Source of the DNA: Agelaius tricolor
Lineage: Eukaryota > Chordata > Aves > Passeriformes > Icteridae
Direction of reading: 5' to 3'
Length of the DNA: 64,000 nt
NCBI GenBank assembly: GCA_023055355.1
Contig: JALJCS010000035.1
Location: 1,984,001 to 2,048,000 of the forward strand
Below, in pieces: positions 26,040 through 53,250 of the stretch (position 1 is its first letter; the number at the start of each line of letters is the position of its first letter). A model generated the notes under the pieces. That model had not been told where the DNA came from, searched no databases, and saw only the letters and a list, made by a program, of their open reading frames with translations. The position numbers were made by a program, and so were the translations under genes.

Positions 26040-26560
26040 TTTCAGCCTGAGATGCTATCAAGGCAGAGCCAGTGCCAGGACAGTGCTCTGGGCTGGCCTT
26101 TTCCTGTCATGTCTGTCACAAGAAGCCAACAGGCAGCAGCAGGGCAGGGATGTCCCCCTTGCCAAGAGGCCATGGAGAGCCTGGAGCCCAGGTGCTGCTG
26201 CTCTGCAGCCAGGACAGCCTCTGTTTGCACAGGCAGAGCCAGACACAGCCACTGCTTGTGCCTCTGGGCAGAGCACACTCCTGGCAGGCAAAGCTCTCTG
26301 TGTGTTCATGGAGGGCACAGGAATCTGCTGCAGCCAGGGCCAGCTGGGGCCTCTCCTTGCCTGGGCAAAGCACCTCATGCTATGCCCAGTGATTCTGGCT
26401 CCAGGCTGATGTGGGTTTCAAACTTGGCAAGTCAAGTTTGCAAAATGCATGAGACAGAGCCTGGGGAGGCAACGTGCTATAGGATGGATTTGTAAGGATC
26501 TGAAGCACCTGAAAGCAAGTGGGTGGCTCACTAGTGCCTCTTGAGTGCTGGCAGAGTTAA
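26040..26560 (+). other. Duplicated spacer block R, copy 1 (split)
   Basis: Two pieces, about 26056-26100 (gccaggacagtgctctgggc) and about 26500-26560 (agcaagtgggtggctcact), match adjacent pieces at 58890-59000 in the B-C spacer. In the A-B copy they are separated by about 400 bp of GC-rich sequence. That insert contains overlapping open frames on both strands, which look like composition artefacts. Confidence 0.55.
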
Positions 26561-29194
26561 CTTTAAGTTGAACTCTTCCAAGCTCCTCCCTCAAGGGGGT
26601 TTCTTTGCTCCCCCCTGGTCTCACAAGCTCCCCTTTTCCCCCTGAGTCAATAATTTCTGAATGTATAATGCTGGGATAGCACAGAATATTTCAGCAGAAG
26701 TGCAACCAGAACTTTATGCAGAGCTCCCTAACAGTTTCCAAAGTACAACACTGGTACACTCCACATCACTGTGCCTGTTTGGGAAACCCACAGAACACAT
26801 GATTTTTGCTAATGCTCTCAGCTCTTATTTTCAGTCACTCTTTGCTGCTGTGCTCTCATCTTACCTCTGAACAGGGGATTGTTTTACTTACTGCAGTGTT
26901 ACGCAGCAGTGGATCAAATATTAAGTTACCATCTCAGTTGTCAAGACAGCAACAAACAATCCTGGTTTTCATGTAATAATGCAAATTTTCCAGCAGCCAC
27001 AGCTAACTTGCTACACCTGTGACTGGCTTTAGATGCAAGGGATTTAATGAGGCGTACGGGCTTCTCCCAGGAGGCTTGTGGTGCTCCCTATTTCTCAGAA
27101 GAGTTATTGCAAGAACTCTGCCAATTAAAAAAGTGACATCATACCTCCTGTTGCTCTTTCGCCCTGGGATTTCCTATTAGTTTCTTTAATTAGAGTTTTT
27201 TGCTGGCCTTGAGCTAACTGAATACTGATGCCCAATATATATTTTAAGGCCGAAGAACTGGCAAGTTGCTAGTCTAGTATAAAGCACAGGTATTATCTTC
27301 TATTCTCCCTTCCCCTTGCCTTTTTAATCCTCCTACATTGCAGATCAGGAAAGATATCTTGACCTGAAATTTTCTCAGCATGACAGGACTACACCTACAC
27401 CAAACCTTCACCACCTGTAATCCAGACAACCAACTGAGCCAGCAATGGGCACCAGTGCCACTCACACCCGCATGCTGGGGGATGCCTCAGGTAACCTTTC
27501 TCCACCTGCAGAGAGTTTGCAATCTCTGTCTCCTCTTCCTCAGTGTGTCTTGTCTCCCTTGGGAGAGCAGCAGCTGGTTAAAGTCAGGACCCTGATAGCT
27601 CTGGCAGGTATGGAAACCCTGTGCTCATGGATGTGAAGGGAAGGCCAGCCCGTGACGTGGGGAAAAATATACTTCTTCTTGGATCCTGGCATCTCTGCTG
27701 GCTTTCTCCTGCCATCCCCATGAGGTAAGTCTGTGGTTTGTAGCTCTGGCCTGCACTCCACATGCCCTACTGAGGGCTTCATCAAAAACTTTATCTTTCT
27801 GTGTGTGATTTTCATTTGCTAGAGGTAACAAGCAGCCAGCAACTGACAGGAAAGGCTCCAGCAGGCAACCCAGTGCCCCCATTTTCAAGCCAAAATTCAT
27901 CTATTTCTTAGTTTTTTAATGCCCTTTGGATGATGGAGATGCATGATTCCCTTATGCTGACACAATCTTCCCTGAATATTCACAGTACCTCCTATCCCAT
28001 TTTCTTGGCTACAGGATACAGGAGCCCAGCTGAGAGATTTCTTGTCTGTGACACATCTGCTTTCATACTGTGGCTCTTTTTAAAGGCTTCATTTATTAAT
28101 ACTTTGAGGAAATAGTGTCATATGTAAAGACATGTTTTTGCTCTCTACTTGTTAGAACTTGAATTTCCACCTGGGAAAGGCTTTGGGCTTGGTTGCACCA
28201 TGAATAATCCCTGCCTTGTCTAGCTGGGACTACAGTAGCTCAAGAACAGTATTGGGTATCCATGGAATCTGTTTTCTTATCCCTTGGCTCCAACTTCCAT
28301 TAGAGAGGTAAGAGTGTCACTGACACGTTAAACATCGGGACTCTCCATGTTCACTGAGGCACAGGATTGCTACCACAGCTATAAGCAGAAGAAATCTGAA
28401 TGCAAGGGCAACAAAAAGGAAATCTGAATGAGCTGGGAGTTATACATCCCTGGATGTGCACAAAAGATTGCATTTGCAATGGCTGAGAACAGTCTGAATG
28501 CATCTGAATCACCAAAACTGGCCTTTGGAAGGAGAAAAACTCAGTTCACTGCAATAAGCTTTATCTGACAAGCCCTATTCATTCAAAGTTGCAGACAGAT
28601 TAAATCTCTGTCACTCCAATCCCTTAACGTTATTGACAAATTTGCAAAGGTGCAATCTGTGATTCACTCATAGGGCTTTGATGGAGATTTTGAAAGATAA
28701 GACTCCTTGTGAGCCACAGAGGTATTGCTCTCATTAACAACTGCCAGCCAGCTACTAATTAGCTGCTGATTGAACAGTTAAGGCAGTTCAGACAATTTTC
28801 AAAGGTTACAACCACCCATTTGTCCAGCCCATCCTCAGCTTCCAAATGAGACATCTGAAAGATATACTGTGAAAACACTTTACACAGCCTCAGGGTGTTC
28901 AGCAAGGTATTTCATATCGTGTTATTTCCACCTCTATTTCCTCATCCACACACTCAAGTCAAGTTTCAAGTTTGTGAGCTGAATGGTACCAAGATAAAAA
29001 CACGGATGGGGGCTCAGGATGGTGTCCCAAAGGATACAGAGTAGTAATGTTGAGATGTCTCCACTTCCCCACTTGACTCAGCTGCCTTGCTGTAATTCCT
29101 GCTCCTGAATTCACAGCCAGTCCCAGAACACGGGGCAGGGGAAGCCATGGTTAAGAGCTGGCAAAGAGTGAGGGAGCTGCCCCATCTTCATCTC
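26561..29194. other. Spacer, nothing recognised
   Basis: No gene, RNA gene or named repeat is evident. Short frames near 27274-27900 on both strands lack recognisable domains. Confidence 0.5.
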
Positions 29195-29410
29195 AAGAAG
29201 GATCTATTTTCAGCACAATAAAATCCTCCCTCTTCCATGGGAATGTCAACACTGCAGATCCTTGCTCCCTCCTTGCTACTGTGCAGTAGCTGTAGTCTGA
29301 ACTCCAGCCTGTAGCTGGAGTCTACCCTCAATCTGCCTCTTCTCTTTTGACTCCCCTGTGTTTTGCATCCAGCTGTAATAGAGCCCAGCCCTGAAGAGAT
29401 GGAAGCATTG
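29195..29410 (+). other. Duplicated spacer block S, copy 1
   Basis: This segment aligns with about 61150-61360 in the B-C spacer. Shared pieces include cttccatggga/cctccatggag, aacactgcag/agcactgcag, tgtgttttgc, and agagcccagccctgaagag/agaatccagccctgcagag. It is non-coding and lies on the promoter side of the spacer in both copies. Confidence 0.6.
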
Positions 29411-29869
29411 GCAGAAAGTTCATAGAGACACAATCGATTTTAATTCCCTTTTTTCATCAAGGTGTTGTTGCTTCTTCCAGCAGGTCCTTCCTTTCCCAAG
29501 AACAGATACTGCTGTTGTTCCTCCAAACTCTTCCACAGTAACACTGCAGCTCCACTAGTAAATTAAACATGTCCAGGAACTTAGGCCAATTGGCATGGAA
29601 CTGTTTGTGCTTATAGAAGTAAACTATTTCTGTATCAAGCATGGTGAAGCTGAATGCAGACTGTATTGGGAAGGGTCCCAGAAAATGCCAGCTGTCCAGT
29701 TATGCCTTTAAATCTGTTTAGGAGATGTGTTGTTGGCACAGGTCAAAAGCTTGACAAGAAATGTGCTGATGATTTATTAGTAGAAGTGATTGGTTTCCCC
29801 TGTCTGCAAAGGTTCCCTGCCACAAGGCAGTGTTCTAGGAAAGGCAGCATGAAATGGACTTTTCTCCAG

Positions 29870-30112
29870 TAGGACAAGGGGTAACAGATTTAAACTGAAA
29901 AAGAGTTATATATTAGACATTAGAGAGAAATTCTTCCCTGTGAAGGTGGTAAGGCATAGGTTGTTCAGAGAAGCTGTGGCTGCCCCTGGATCCCTGCAAG
30001 TGTCCAAGGCCAGGTTGGAGGGGGCTTGGAGCAGCCTGGGATAGTGGAAGGTGTCCCTGCCCATGGTTCTTTCAGGCTCTTTCCAAATGAATCCATTCTA
30101 TAATTGATTCTC
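29870..30112 (+). mobile_element. CR1 LINE 3' end
   Basis: The segment starts ggacaaggggtaacagattt and continues through aaattcttccctgtgaaggt, a block with ccaaggccaggttggagg, and gaaggtgtccctgcccatgg. This is the 3' non-coding end of an avian CR1. The terminal octamer-like repeat (attctataattgattct) marks the 3' end near 30110. The preceding 29640-29869 is not clearly CR1. Confidence 0.9.
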
Positions 30113-33100
30113 TAATTTTACTGCAGGAAATAAAAGAAGTGCTATCAGTATTGGTAGTTTCAATGGCACAAAAACTTTGGATATCCGCAGATTTTCCATT
30201 GTGTTCTTCTCACATTTATCTCCATCTTTGACCTCTATAAACATAGTCCAAATTACTTTTTATTCCCACTTTTCTTTGAAACTTCAATGTAATGTTTAGT
30301 TTATTTGCCTTGATAATATTCATTGAGATTTCTTCTGAAATTCCTAGCCTGTGAACAAAGAGCTGAGATGGAAAAAACCAAAACCAACACACCAGTATTT
30401 TGTCAAAGATTAGTTAAGAGCTTTTCAGGTTATTATTTCCATGTTTTAGTTTAACTTTTTCAGCTAAATTACTCTTCAGTATTTCTTACCTGTGCTTCCA
30501 CTGTCTTTGTGTATTTTCCTAGTTCAAAGCACTGCTGACAGTACTGATTAGGTCCCTGAAAAGCCTTTGCTAACATATAAATCTTCTCTTGGAAGACTTA
30601 TGCAAATCTGGGCTAATATCATTGGTTGTATCATCTGCCAAACTTCTGATATATATCCAAGTCATTCATGGCACCATGCTATTTTGTTATGATTTTATCA
30701 ATACATTTTCAAGCAGGATGTGTAAATCACCTACATTTTTCATCTAGATTCTCTTCCTTTATATTTGCTGCTTTTTTAGTCAAAATATCAAAAACTGTCA
30801 ACATTTTTCAGTGGGCCTGTAGCTCTTTCTTCTAATGAACAAGGCGTTTTACAGCAGTATACTAAAATATCAGCTAAATAATTTTCCCTTTTGTATATTC
30901 TTATTTAAGTGAAGGTAGAAGACAACAAATTAAAAAATAAATATTTTAACATATTCATTTTTATTTTTACAGCATACCAAATTTAATGTAAGCAAGGGAC
31001 TTCCTCTGGAACAGAAAATATAGTGTGAGATGTCACCAGGAGCTGTCAGCTGGGATTTGTTAGATCAAGATGACCAGATTTGTGAGGACTAATGACAGCT
31101 CACCAAAACAACTAAGACATTGAAATGTCTTTTTATATTGAAAGTTTTTCTAGTAGTTTGCTATGCTATTATGTGGTAGTTAGAAACACTCAGAGTAATG
31201 CCTTTTCCCTCTATCATGCTTAGAGTGAACAGATATTTATGCTACCTGCCCATACCATTTTTTTTCCCCCTGCTCTGTTGAAGCTTATAGGGAACTGATG
31301 ATGACTTTAGCATCTTTCAATCACACAGTGTCAAATAAGATAAATGTGGACAAATGAATCCAGCTTTTTGTTCCAGCTATTTAATTATGGTGTTACTTTG
31401 TTCTGATATTGAAACCATCATTATTTAAATCTCATTCCATAATGAAATACATCTAGTTATAGATTGTTGGAGTTTAATCAGTCCTTGAGTTCATCAGATA
31501 GTTGAATGTTTCCTACAAGACACGAGGCTGAAGTCCTCCCAAGCTATTAGTTAAGCTGCCTCTAAATTATCACCTACTTTTGAAAGAAATAGAACTTCCC
31601 ATTCCTGGCGAGATGCTGGCATTGCAGGAGCATGTTTGCAGCACTGCCACTGGGATGGCACGGTTTCTGTCATATGATACATCTTTGGAACTATGACTCT
31701 CCTGGCTACTCAGGTGGACAGAGCATGCCAGAACAACATTAAGATACTTCTAATTCTCCACTCAACTCTGAATTTTCTGAGTTAACTCAAATGTAAGACC
31801 ACATTCTTCAATACACATAGTACCGTCCCAACTATGCCTGTTAAAAGTTACCTGAAGAATTTCAGTTTTATTAATGTGTCCTGCTAGGATCATCTCTGCT
31901 ACCTTGGATCCTGGATCTTGTGAAGCAAATACTGCAGCACATGATGTTATTTCCCTCTGTGCTTGTACATGGAAAGAGACTTGAGAGGGACAAGGAAAAT
32001 GGTTCAGGTATATATCACCCTGCAAAGGGTGGGCAAAGAGCAGCAGACATTGATATCAGAGAGAACACACAAGAAGAAATTAAATTCTCCAGCCATTCCC
32101 TGCTGAGTTTCCATTAAGTCCTGACAGCAGTGGGAATCAGCAACTTCTTTTCTCAGCTGTTGCTGTAACCTAAAAAGAGCCCTGAAGGTCACATTGAGAA
32201 GACAGGTCAGTGCTGCACTAGATGTGTGGCTTGTGGAAAAGGCAGCAGGACAGTTTCTTTTATGACATATATTTTACCATATTTTAGAGGAGCTCAGAAC
32301 ATAGGCATTTTCCTCAGCTTCCCTGGTAGAGCATAGATAATTCTATTCTTCTCTCTGCACACTGAAAATTACCTGAATTTGTCATTATGCCTGAGTGCAT
32401 ATAAACATCAGCAGATTTAAATTGTTACTACTCTCTCTCTAAATTGATTTCCCTCAATGTGTAGAAATTGTGTGAGGCTCCATAAACTAAACAAAAGTTG
32501 TTCATCATTATGTATTTTGATTTTTTTGTAGTCTTTGGACAACATAAAACAATCACATCAGGAAAAAACCTGCCTATAATTTGAATTTGACAACACAATT
32601 CACTAAAAAGATCATAAAAATATTCAGAATATTTGAAAAGACAGAAATCCACTGTAACTCTATTTGTAATGATAGAGGGTGTCACCTGAGTTTAGGACTG
32701 TGAAATATACTGGCAAAGAGTATGTTGCTTATGCACAGAAAAGTTGTAAAGCAGTAAGAATTAGAGGTGAATATCCATATATACTTACATTTAGATATTG
32801 TAGGACTGTTGCATATCATAGTTATGGATATTATATTGAAATGTACACTGTACTGTATTTTTTCCTGAAGTAAAATTGGGAATTTTACATATTGATCATA
32901 TCTTTCCTTCACCTTTACTGCAATAACTTCAGAAATTCCTTCACAATTTTTTTCTCAAAGAATATATATGGATCTATTCAGCTTTATAGCTGTGGAAAGC
33001 TATATAGCAGAATAACATATAATATAGCTACATAACACAGGTGACGGTTGTGTCCTCTGGGAACACTGACCAAACACACTTGGCCTTTGACTAAATAAAA

Positions 33101-33370
33101 CTTGAATGATTTGCAGCTAGAGAAAATGTCATCTGACCACTGAGAGGAGATTAGGGAGCAAGGAAGGAATTCTTTCTCACAGCCTGACTTGCATGTGAGA
33201 AGTTACCTTAGGTCCCTGCCTGACAGCACTGCATAAGACAGGCTTGCTACATGCCACTGAGAGCAGGACTTAACAGAAAGGCAACAGCAGCTACTCAGAG
33301 AAGACCTCAAGGATAATGGTCAGAACCCCAAAAAACCCAGCCTCCAGTAGTGGCACATTCGTTACTTCTC
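30113..33370. other. AT-rich spacer, nothing recognised
   Basis: This long AT-rich stretch has only short frames. No exon-like sequence, RNA gene or named repeat is evident. Confidence 0.5.
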
Positions 33371-33374
33371 TGGG

Positions 33375-33592
33375 AATCCCATCCCTGGGTTCATAATAAA
33401 ATATTTCTGCCTTATTTCTGCCTTATATCTATCTGAAATCTACATTTTTTCAGCTTAAAACCAGTGAATCTTGTGCTTTAAATTCTTTGCTCTGTCCTTC
33501 TTACAAGCCCCCTTTAAGTATTGAAGGGCCTCAAGAAGGTGTCCTTGAACCTCTCTCATCTCCAGGCTGAACAACCCCAAGACTGGACATGG
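33375..33592 (-). mobile_element. CR1 LINE 3' non-coding fragment
   Basis: Pieces such as gaagggcctcaagaaggtgt and ctccaggctgaacaacccca are the reverse complement of the conserved CR1 3' region. It abuts another CR1 end in the opposite orientation. Confidence 0.8.
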
Positions 33593-33599
33593 TAATTAC

Positions 33600-33700
33600 T
33601 GCTGTGGTTTAGTGAGGGTGGTGGTGCTGTTTGGCCAAAGATTGGATTCTGTGATCTTGGAGGCCTTTTCCAACCATAAGGATTCCATGATTCTGTGAAG
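33600..33700 (+). mobile_element. CR1 LINE 3' terminus
   Basis: The sequence gatcttggaggccttttcca, then accataaggattccatgatt and ctgtg, is the CR1 3' terminus with its short terminal repeat. Together with the neighbouring reversed fragment it forms a small nest of CR1 insertions. Confidence 0.8.
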
Positions 33701-33804
33701 TAGCTCAGCTTTTTTTCATAAGAGGGATGTTCCAGTTCTTAGTCCTCCTTTGGAACCACTCTAACTGGTCCAGGACTTTCTTGTGATGGTAACTTCTTTT
33801 TCAA

Positions 33805-34725
33805 GTGATAGAGGAGCCAACATGGAGGAGGGTTGCGTTGGACCTTATCACCAGCAAGCAGGGGCTGGTGGGGAATGTGAAGCTCAAGGTCAGCTTTGAC
33901 TGCAAGGACCACAAAATGGTGGAGTTAGAGATCCTTGGGGCAGCGAGGAGGGGACACAATAAGCTCAGAGCCCTGCACTCCAGGAGAGCAGACTTTGGAC
34001 TTTTCAAGAATAACTCAGGAGTGATGCATCCCAGCAAAGAAGAAGTCAGTCAAAAATGCCAGGAGGTGTGCATGGGTGAACAAGGAGCTCCTGGATGAAC
34101 TCAAATGCAGAAAGACCTACAGAGGGTGGGAGCAGAAACAAGTAGCCTGGGAAGAATATAGAGAAATCATCCAAGCAGACAAAGAGCAGAGGAAAGCTAA
34201 GGCTGTGATAGAAATAAATTTGGCCAAGGACATCAAAAGCAACAAGAAAAGCTTCTGTAGGAATGTTGGTGATAAAAGGAAGACAGGAGAATTTGGGCCT
34301 TCTCTGTAAGAAATGGGGTCACCTCATTACCTGGGATCTAGAGAAAGCTGAGGTACTCAATGATGATTTTGCCTCTGTGTTAACCAGCAAGTGCTTAAGC
34401 CACATCATCCAATTTGCAGAAGGCAAAGTCAGAAAATGGGAGAATGAAGAACCACCCACTGTAGGAGAAGATTGGTTTTGAGACCATTTAAGGAACTTAG
34501 AGGTGCACAAGTCCATGGGACCTGATAAGATCCATCCACAGGTCCTGAGGGAACTGGCAGAGGAAATGGCTAAGCCACTATCCATTATACTTAAGTTGTG
34601 ACTGTCTGGTGAAGTTGCCACTGTAGAAGGGGAAACAAAACCAGAGGTGTTTAATCTCTTTAGCCAAAAGGAGCAGAGGGTTCAGGGGCATCCTCAGCAA
34701 GTTTGCCAACAACACCAAACTTCAT
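33805..34725 (+). mobile_element. CR1 LINE ORF2 fragment (endonuclease to reverse transcriptase junction), frameshifted
   Basis: Three overlapping frames carry pieces in CR1 ORF2 order: [43 protein letters not shown], then [17 protein letters not shown], and then a continuation in a shifted frame (LEKAEVLNDDFASVLTSKC and KSMGPDKIHPQVLRELAEEM). A later piece near 34680-34720 (ctcagcaagtttgccaacaa) suggests an internal deletion. Frameshifts and stops show that it is inactive. Confidence 0.88.
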
Positions 34726-35380
34726 GTTCCTTATTAAAAGAAGTATGGGTATTCAAATGGCATAGATTTCTACAAGCCCAAATCTTTACCTCAAGATTTC
34801 TTTTATTTATGGTACAGATTGACAGGTCAAACTTGGAAAAAAAGATATAAGAAACAACTGAGGTCCTGTCCTGGATGTGGGTACTTTCTGATTAATTAAA
34901 ACATCATCAAGAAAAGAAAGAAACATCTATTTTTGAGCTGCACTGATCTGCATAGCAGAAATCACAGCACATCTTATAATACTCACCTTAGCAAAATTCA
35001 TGCACAGGCTTATTATTCTTTCTTGGAGAATCTCCCACTTTTGCAATTTCAAGTGTACAGATTGGTATATCTGCACTAATGTAGGTATGCTCCTTTTCAT
35101 GTATCAGAAGTGACCTCACATCACACTCTGAGACCTACCCCAGTAGTTCAGCTACACCCCAGCCTGTTATTTCTGTGACAAAATCTTGCCCTGTCTATGA
35201 CTCTCAGGCACCAGCACTATCACACTGTCACAGAGATTGTTCCTCTGCTTTCAGAATCTTACCAGCACATCTGCCAAATGCTTTTCATAATACTTACTTC
35301 CCCTTAGTGGCTTGCCCAATGTATTCCTCCAAGGCATTTCTTACAAGATTCACACCATCACAAGGGAAAGATAAAAGCTG
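34726..35380. other. Spacer upstream of the gene B promoter, nothing recognised
   Basis: No coding exon or named repeat is evident. A frame at 35175-35519 (+, 114 codons) overlaps the SINE-like segment and is not considered real. Confidence 0.5.
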
Positions 35381-35384
35381 GCAT

Positions 35385-35515
35385 TCCCATTGTACAGCTG
35401 GGGTAGCTGCAGCACAGACATACCAAGCAATCCATCCCAGGTCGTGCAGTGAGTCGGTGGGAAAGCCAGCAATAGAATCCATAAGTCCTGAATCCAAGTT
35501 CTTTAAGTGCTTCGA
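35385..35515 (+). repeat. Ancient MIR-like SINE remnant
   Basis: The order of pieces (gtacagctggggtagctgca, ggtcgtgcagtgagtcggtg, gccagcaatagaatccataa, gtcctgaatccaagttcttt) follows the core of MIR-type tRNA-derived SINEs found across amniotes. It ends about 35 bp before the AT-rich box of the gene B promoter. Similarity is judged from memory of the consensus only. Confidence 0.5.
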
Positions 35516-35550
35516 CTAGTCCAGATTCCCTCCTTAACACCCCTGTCACA

Positions 35551-35766
35551 TTATTTATAGGAGATGTATTCATATAGCCACCAAGACATCAAAATTTTCT
35601 AATTATATCTACTCATGTCAAATGACAATTATGCCCTTAGTTCAGTTTGCCAGACAATGCTTAGCCAGAGAGGGTTTGCCAAAATATTTTTGACCGAAGA
35701 AAGAGGAGGCATCTGGAGCATCTGCAGGCGAGATCGTATAAAATGTCCCTGCTACACGTCTGCCCT
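35551..35766 (+). promoter_or_regulatory. Gene B promoter
   Basis: Elements in order are: ttatttatag (35551-35560, MEF2-like), a 20-bp A/T element (35591-35610) identical in gene C, a shared tttgccagacaatgc at about 35646-35660, ccaaaatatttt (35679-35690, CArG-like, not conserved in C), E-box CATCTG at 35710-35715 and again at 35719-35724, and TATAAAA at 35737-35743. The distance from the first box to TATA is 186 bp, against 187 bp in gene C. A start site about 30 bp past TATA (near 35767) is inferred. Confidence 0.8.
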
Positions 35767-35787
35767 GGCTCCACAGAAAGCTCCAAG
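35767..35787 (+). other. MYH1-like: Gene B exon 1, non-coding (start approximate)
   Basis: This 5' UTR exon ends CCAAG at 35787, before the donor gtaagg. The donor lies 50 bp after the first base of the TATA box, exactly as in gene C. The 5' end is inferred from TATA spacing only. Confidence 0.65.
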
Positions 35788-35975
35788 GTAAGGGATGGGG
35801 TCTGCAGGCTGCCAGGAAGGGGATGGCAGCCTAATGTGCCACCACATTCCTGCTGCCCCTGGTGCTTTTCTGCAGGAGGGGACTCCATTCCAAATCTGTT
35901 TTCAAGGCACCTGCATGTTTTCACTCTTGATTTTTGTGCAGCAGCAATTTAGGAATTGCCATTTCTGTTTTACAG

Positions 35976-36023
35976 CACTGATCAGCTGCCAGTCCACAAG
36001 CCACACATCTGGTGTCACGAGAG
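35976..36023 (+). other. MYH1-like: Gene B exon 2, non-coding
   Basis: Acceptor ttttacag ends at 35975 and donor gtaaga starts at 36024. The 48-nt exon begins CACTGATCA, as does the 47-nt exon 2 of gene C, and both end AGAG. It has no ATG in a useful frame and joins exon 3 as 5' UTR. Confidence 0.75.
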
Positions 36024-37502
36024 GTAAGAAGCTGATTTACTAATTCTTAGGGGCAGAGACAGATCCTTTTGGGTGGGGTGTGTGTATGGCTGAGTGAATG
36101 GTCACTGCTTCACTGTATATTCTTAAATCCACTGTAGTCAGAGGATAAGGTGGTGGGGTGCTGAAGGTTGGTATGGTTTTCAAGTGAATTATTGAATCAC
36201 AGAACAGTCCAGGTTGTAAGGGATCTCATAAGGTCATCTGGTCCACTCTTTAAGGAGCTGTGTTTGAAGTCTCTGACTACTCATGGCAGGCCAGAAAATC
36301 CCCATGGGGACATTCTTCACTTCTGCTTAACTCACCTAACAGGGAGTGAGGTGCACTGCCTTCCCATCACTGCTGTTGTAGCTGTGCAACTGAACTAAGA
36401 ATACAGCAGGAAAACTGCAAAATTCAGCATTTTGTCTCAGAATATGCAATGTGATATTTCGTCTGAAATTTGCCATGGAATCACTAAAGCAGTAAGGGCT
36501 GTAATATAAGAAATCAAGCTCTGATTGTCACCTCTGTAAAAGGCAATGCTGCCCTTTGTTTTCTGCTCTGCTTGTTTTCTACCTCACAAGAAATGGAAGA
36601 TGCAGCCTCCCTCTTCTGGAAGTCACTACCTGTTCCTCCAGAGACAAACAAAGAAATATCATGTTATGTTTTCTCATTTTAGTAAAATAAACACAAGATT
36701 AAATGTCGTGTAAATATCAGATACCTAACTCAATACAGAAAGAGATATTTAAATGTTTTCCTAAGCTGCCCAGTGTTTGGTTTTGCTTTTTTTTTCCCTC
36801 GGGAAAAAAAATTTAAAATCAGGCTTTAAAATTCCTGATTTTTAAATACGTCATTACAGCTTTAAATCTTTGAACTTTGTTTTTCTCTAAAATTCTACTA
36901 ATTTTTAAAAAACAAAAGAAAGTACTAGAAAAGGAGCTATCTCAGTGTGGTTTGAACAGCACTAATCTTTTAACAGTCATGTTGCAATTTATGCCTGGAT
37001 TCAAGTAGTCAATAAAATTAGAGAAAATTGTATTATTAATACAATTATAAAAAAGTTCTAAATACTGAAACTGAGTCATTAAGAAGCCAGAGTTTTCAGT
37101 GTGCAGTTCAGACAGTGGAGTATGAGCATTCTGATCTTTGTAAAAAACTATAAATTGTGAGAAAAGAGGATTATAATATTTCAAAATTAATTTTCAGAGT
37201 GCTTAAGCAGTTGAAAGGATTTTTGAGGTTCTTAATTCCATAGTACAGTGCCTAAATAGTTGAATTCTAAGTATCTATAGATTATTTAAATGTGATTTCA
37301 GTAAAGGCCAAATAATCTCCCTAAATATAATTTTGAAGTTTTCCAAAAATATTGAATTACACCAATGCAAAAATTCGCAATTCCTTCCAAAAGGCTACAA
37401 GCTGTATTGATATAGTTTCTTCTTCTCCACAACTTCTCTTTTCTTCTCCTAACAAGTGCTTACTTTCTGGCAAATTTGAGTAACATATCTGCTCCTCCAC
37501 AG
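36024..37502 (+). other. Intron 2 of gene B
   Basis: This 1,479-bp intron separates the untranslated leader from the first coding exon. It holds a CR1-like fragment at about 36185-36270 and is otherwise AT-rich without recognisable content. The intron 2 of gene C is 1,026 bp and lacks the CR1 piece. Confidence 0.75.
36185..36270 (-). mobile_element. CR1-like 3'-end fragment in intron 2 of gene B
   Basis: The stretch attgaatcacagaacagtcc, then aggttgtaagggatctcata and aggtcatctggtccactct, resembles the reverse complement of a diverged CR1 3' end. It is short and old, so the boundaries are approximate. Confidence 0.6.
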
Positions 37503-53132
<15,630 letters not shown>

Positions 53133-53250
53133 GGATGTCATGAGGCATCAGAGTGACCTGAGTGCTGCACAAAATGTGAGCCCTCTGTCCTTCTTCAAGT
53201 GTTCATAACCATGTCTATATGTAGAGAATAAAGAACGTAGATTTCGTTGT
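53133..53250 (+). terminator. 3' UTR and poly(A) signal of gene B
   Basis: The stop codon at 53130-53132 is followed by a short 3' UTR with AATAAA at 53227-53232. Cleavage would fall near 53,245-53,255. The UTR is similar to that of gene A near the stop. Confidence 0.8.

Noticed and set aside
25909..26409. A 166-codon plus-strand frame in the A-B spacer with overlapping frames on both strands
   Set aside because: It lies in the GC-rich insert of block R, where several frames are open at once, which indicates composition and not coding. It has no recognisable domain.
33805..34309. Two plus-strand frames of 97 and 77 codons as cellular genes
   Set aside because: They follow CR1 ORF2 order and are interrupted by frameshifts, so they are a dead LINE fragment.
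15401..35550. A lost fourth MYH gene in the oversized A-B spacer
   Set aside because: I looked for exon-like myosin sequence and for a third copy of the promoter with TATA and exon 1-2 signatures, and found none. The extra length is explained at least partly by the minisatellite and CR1 insertions.
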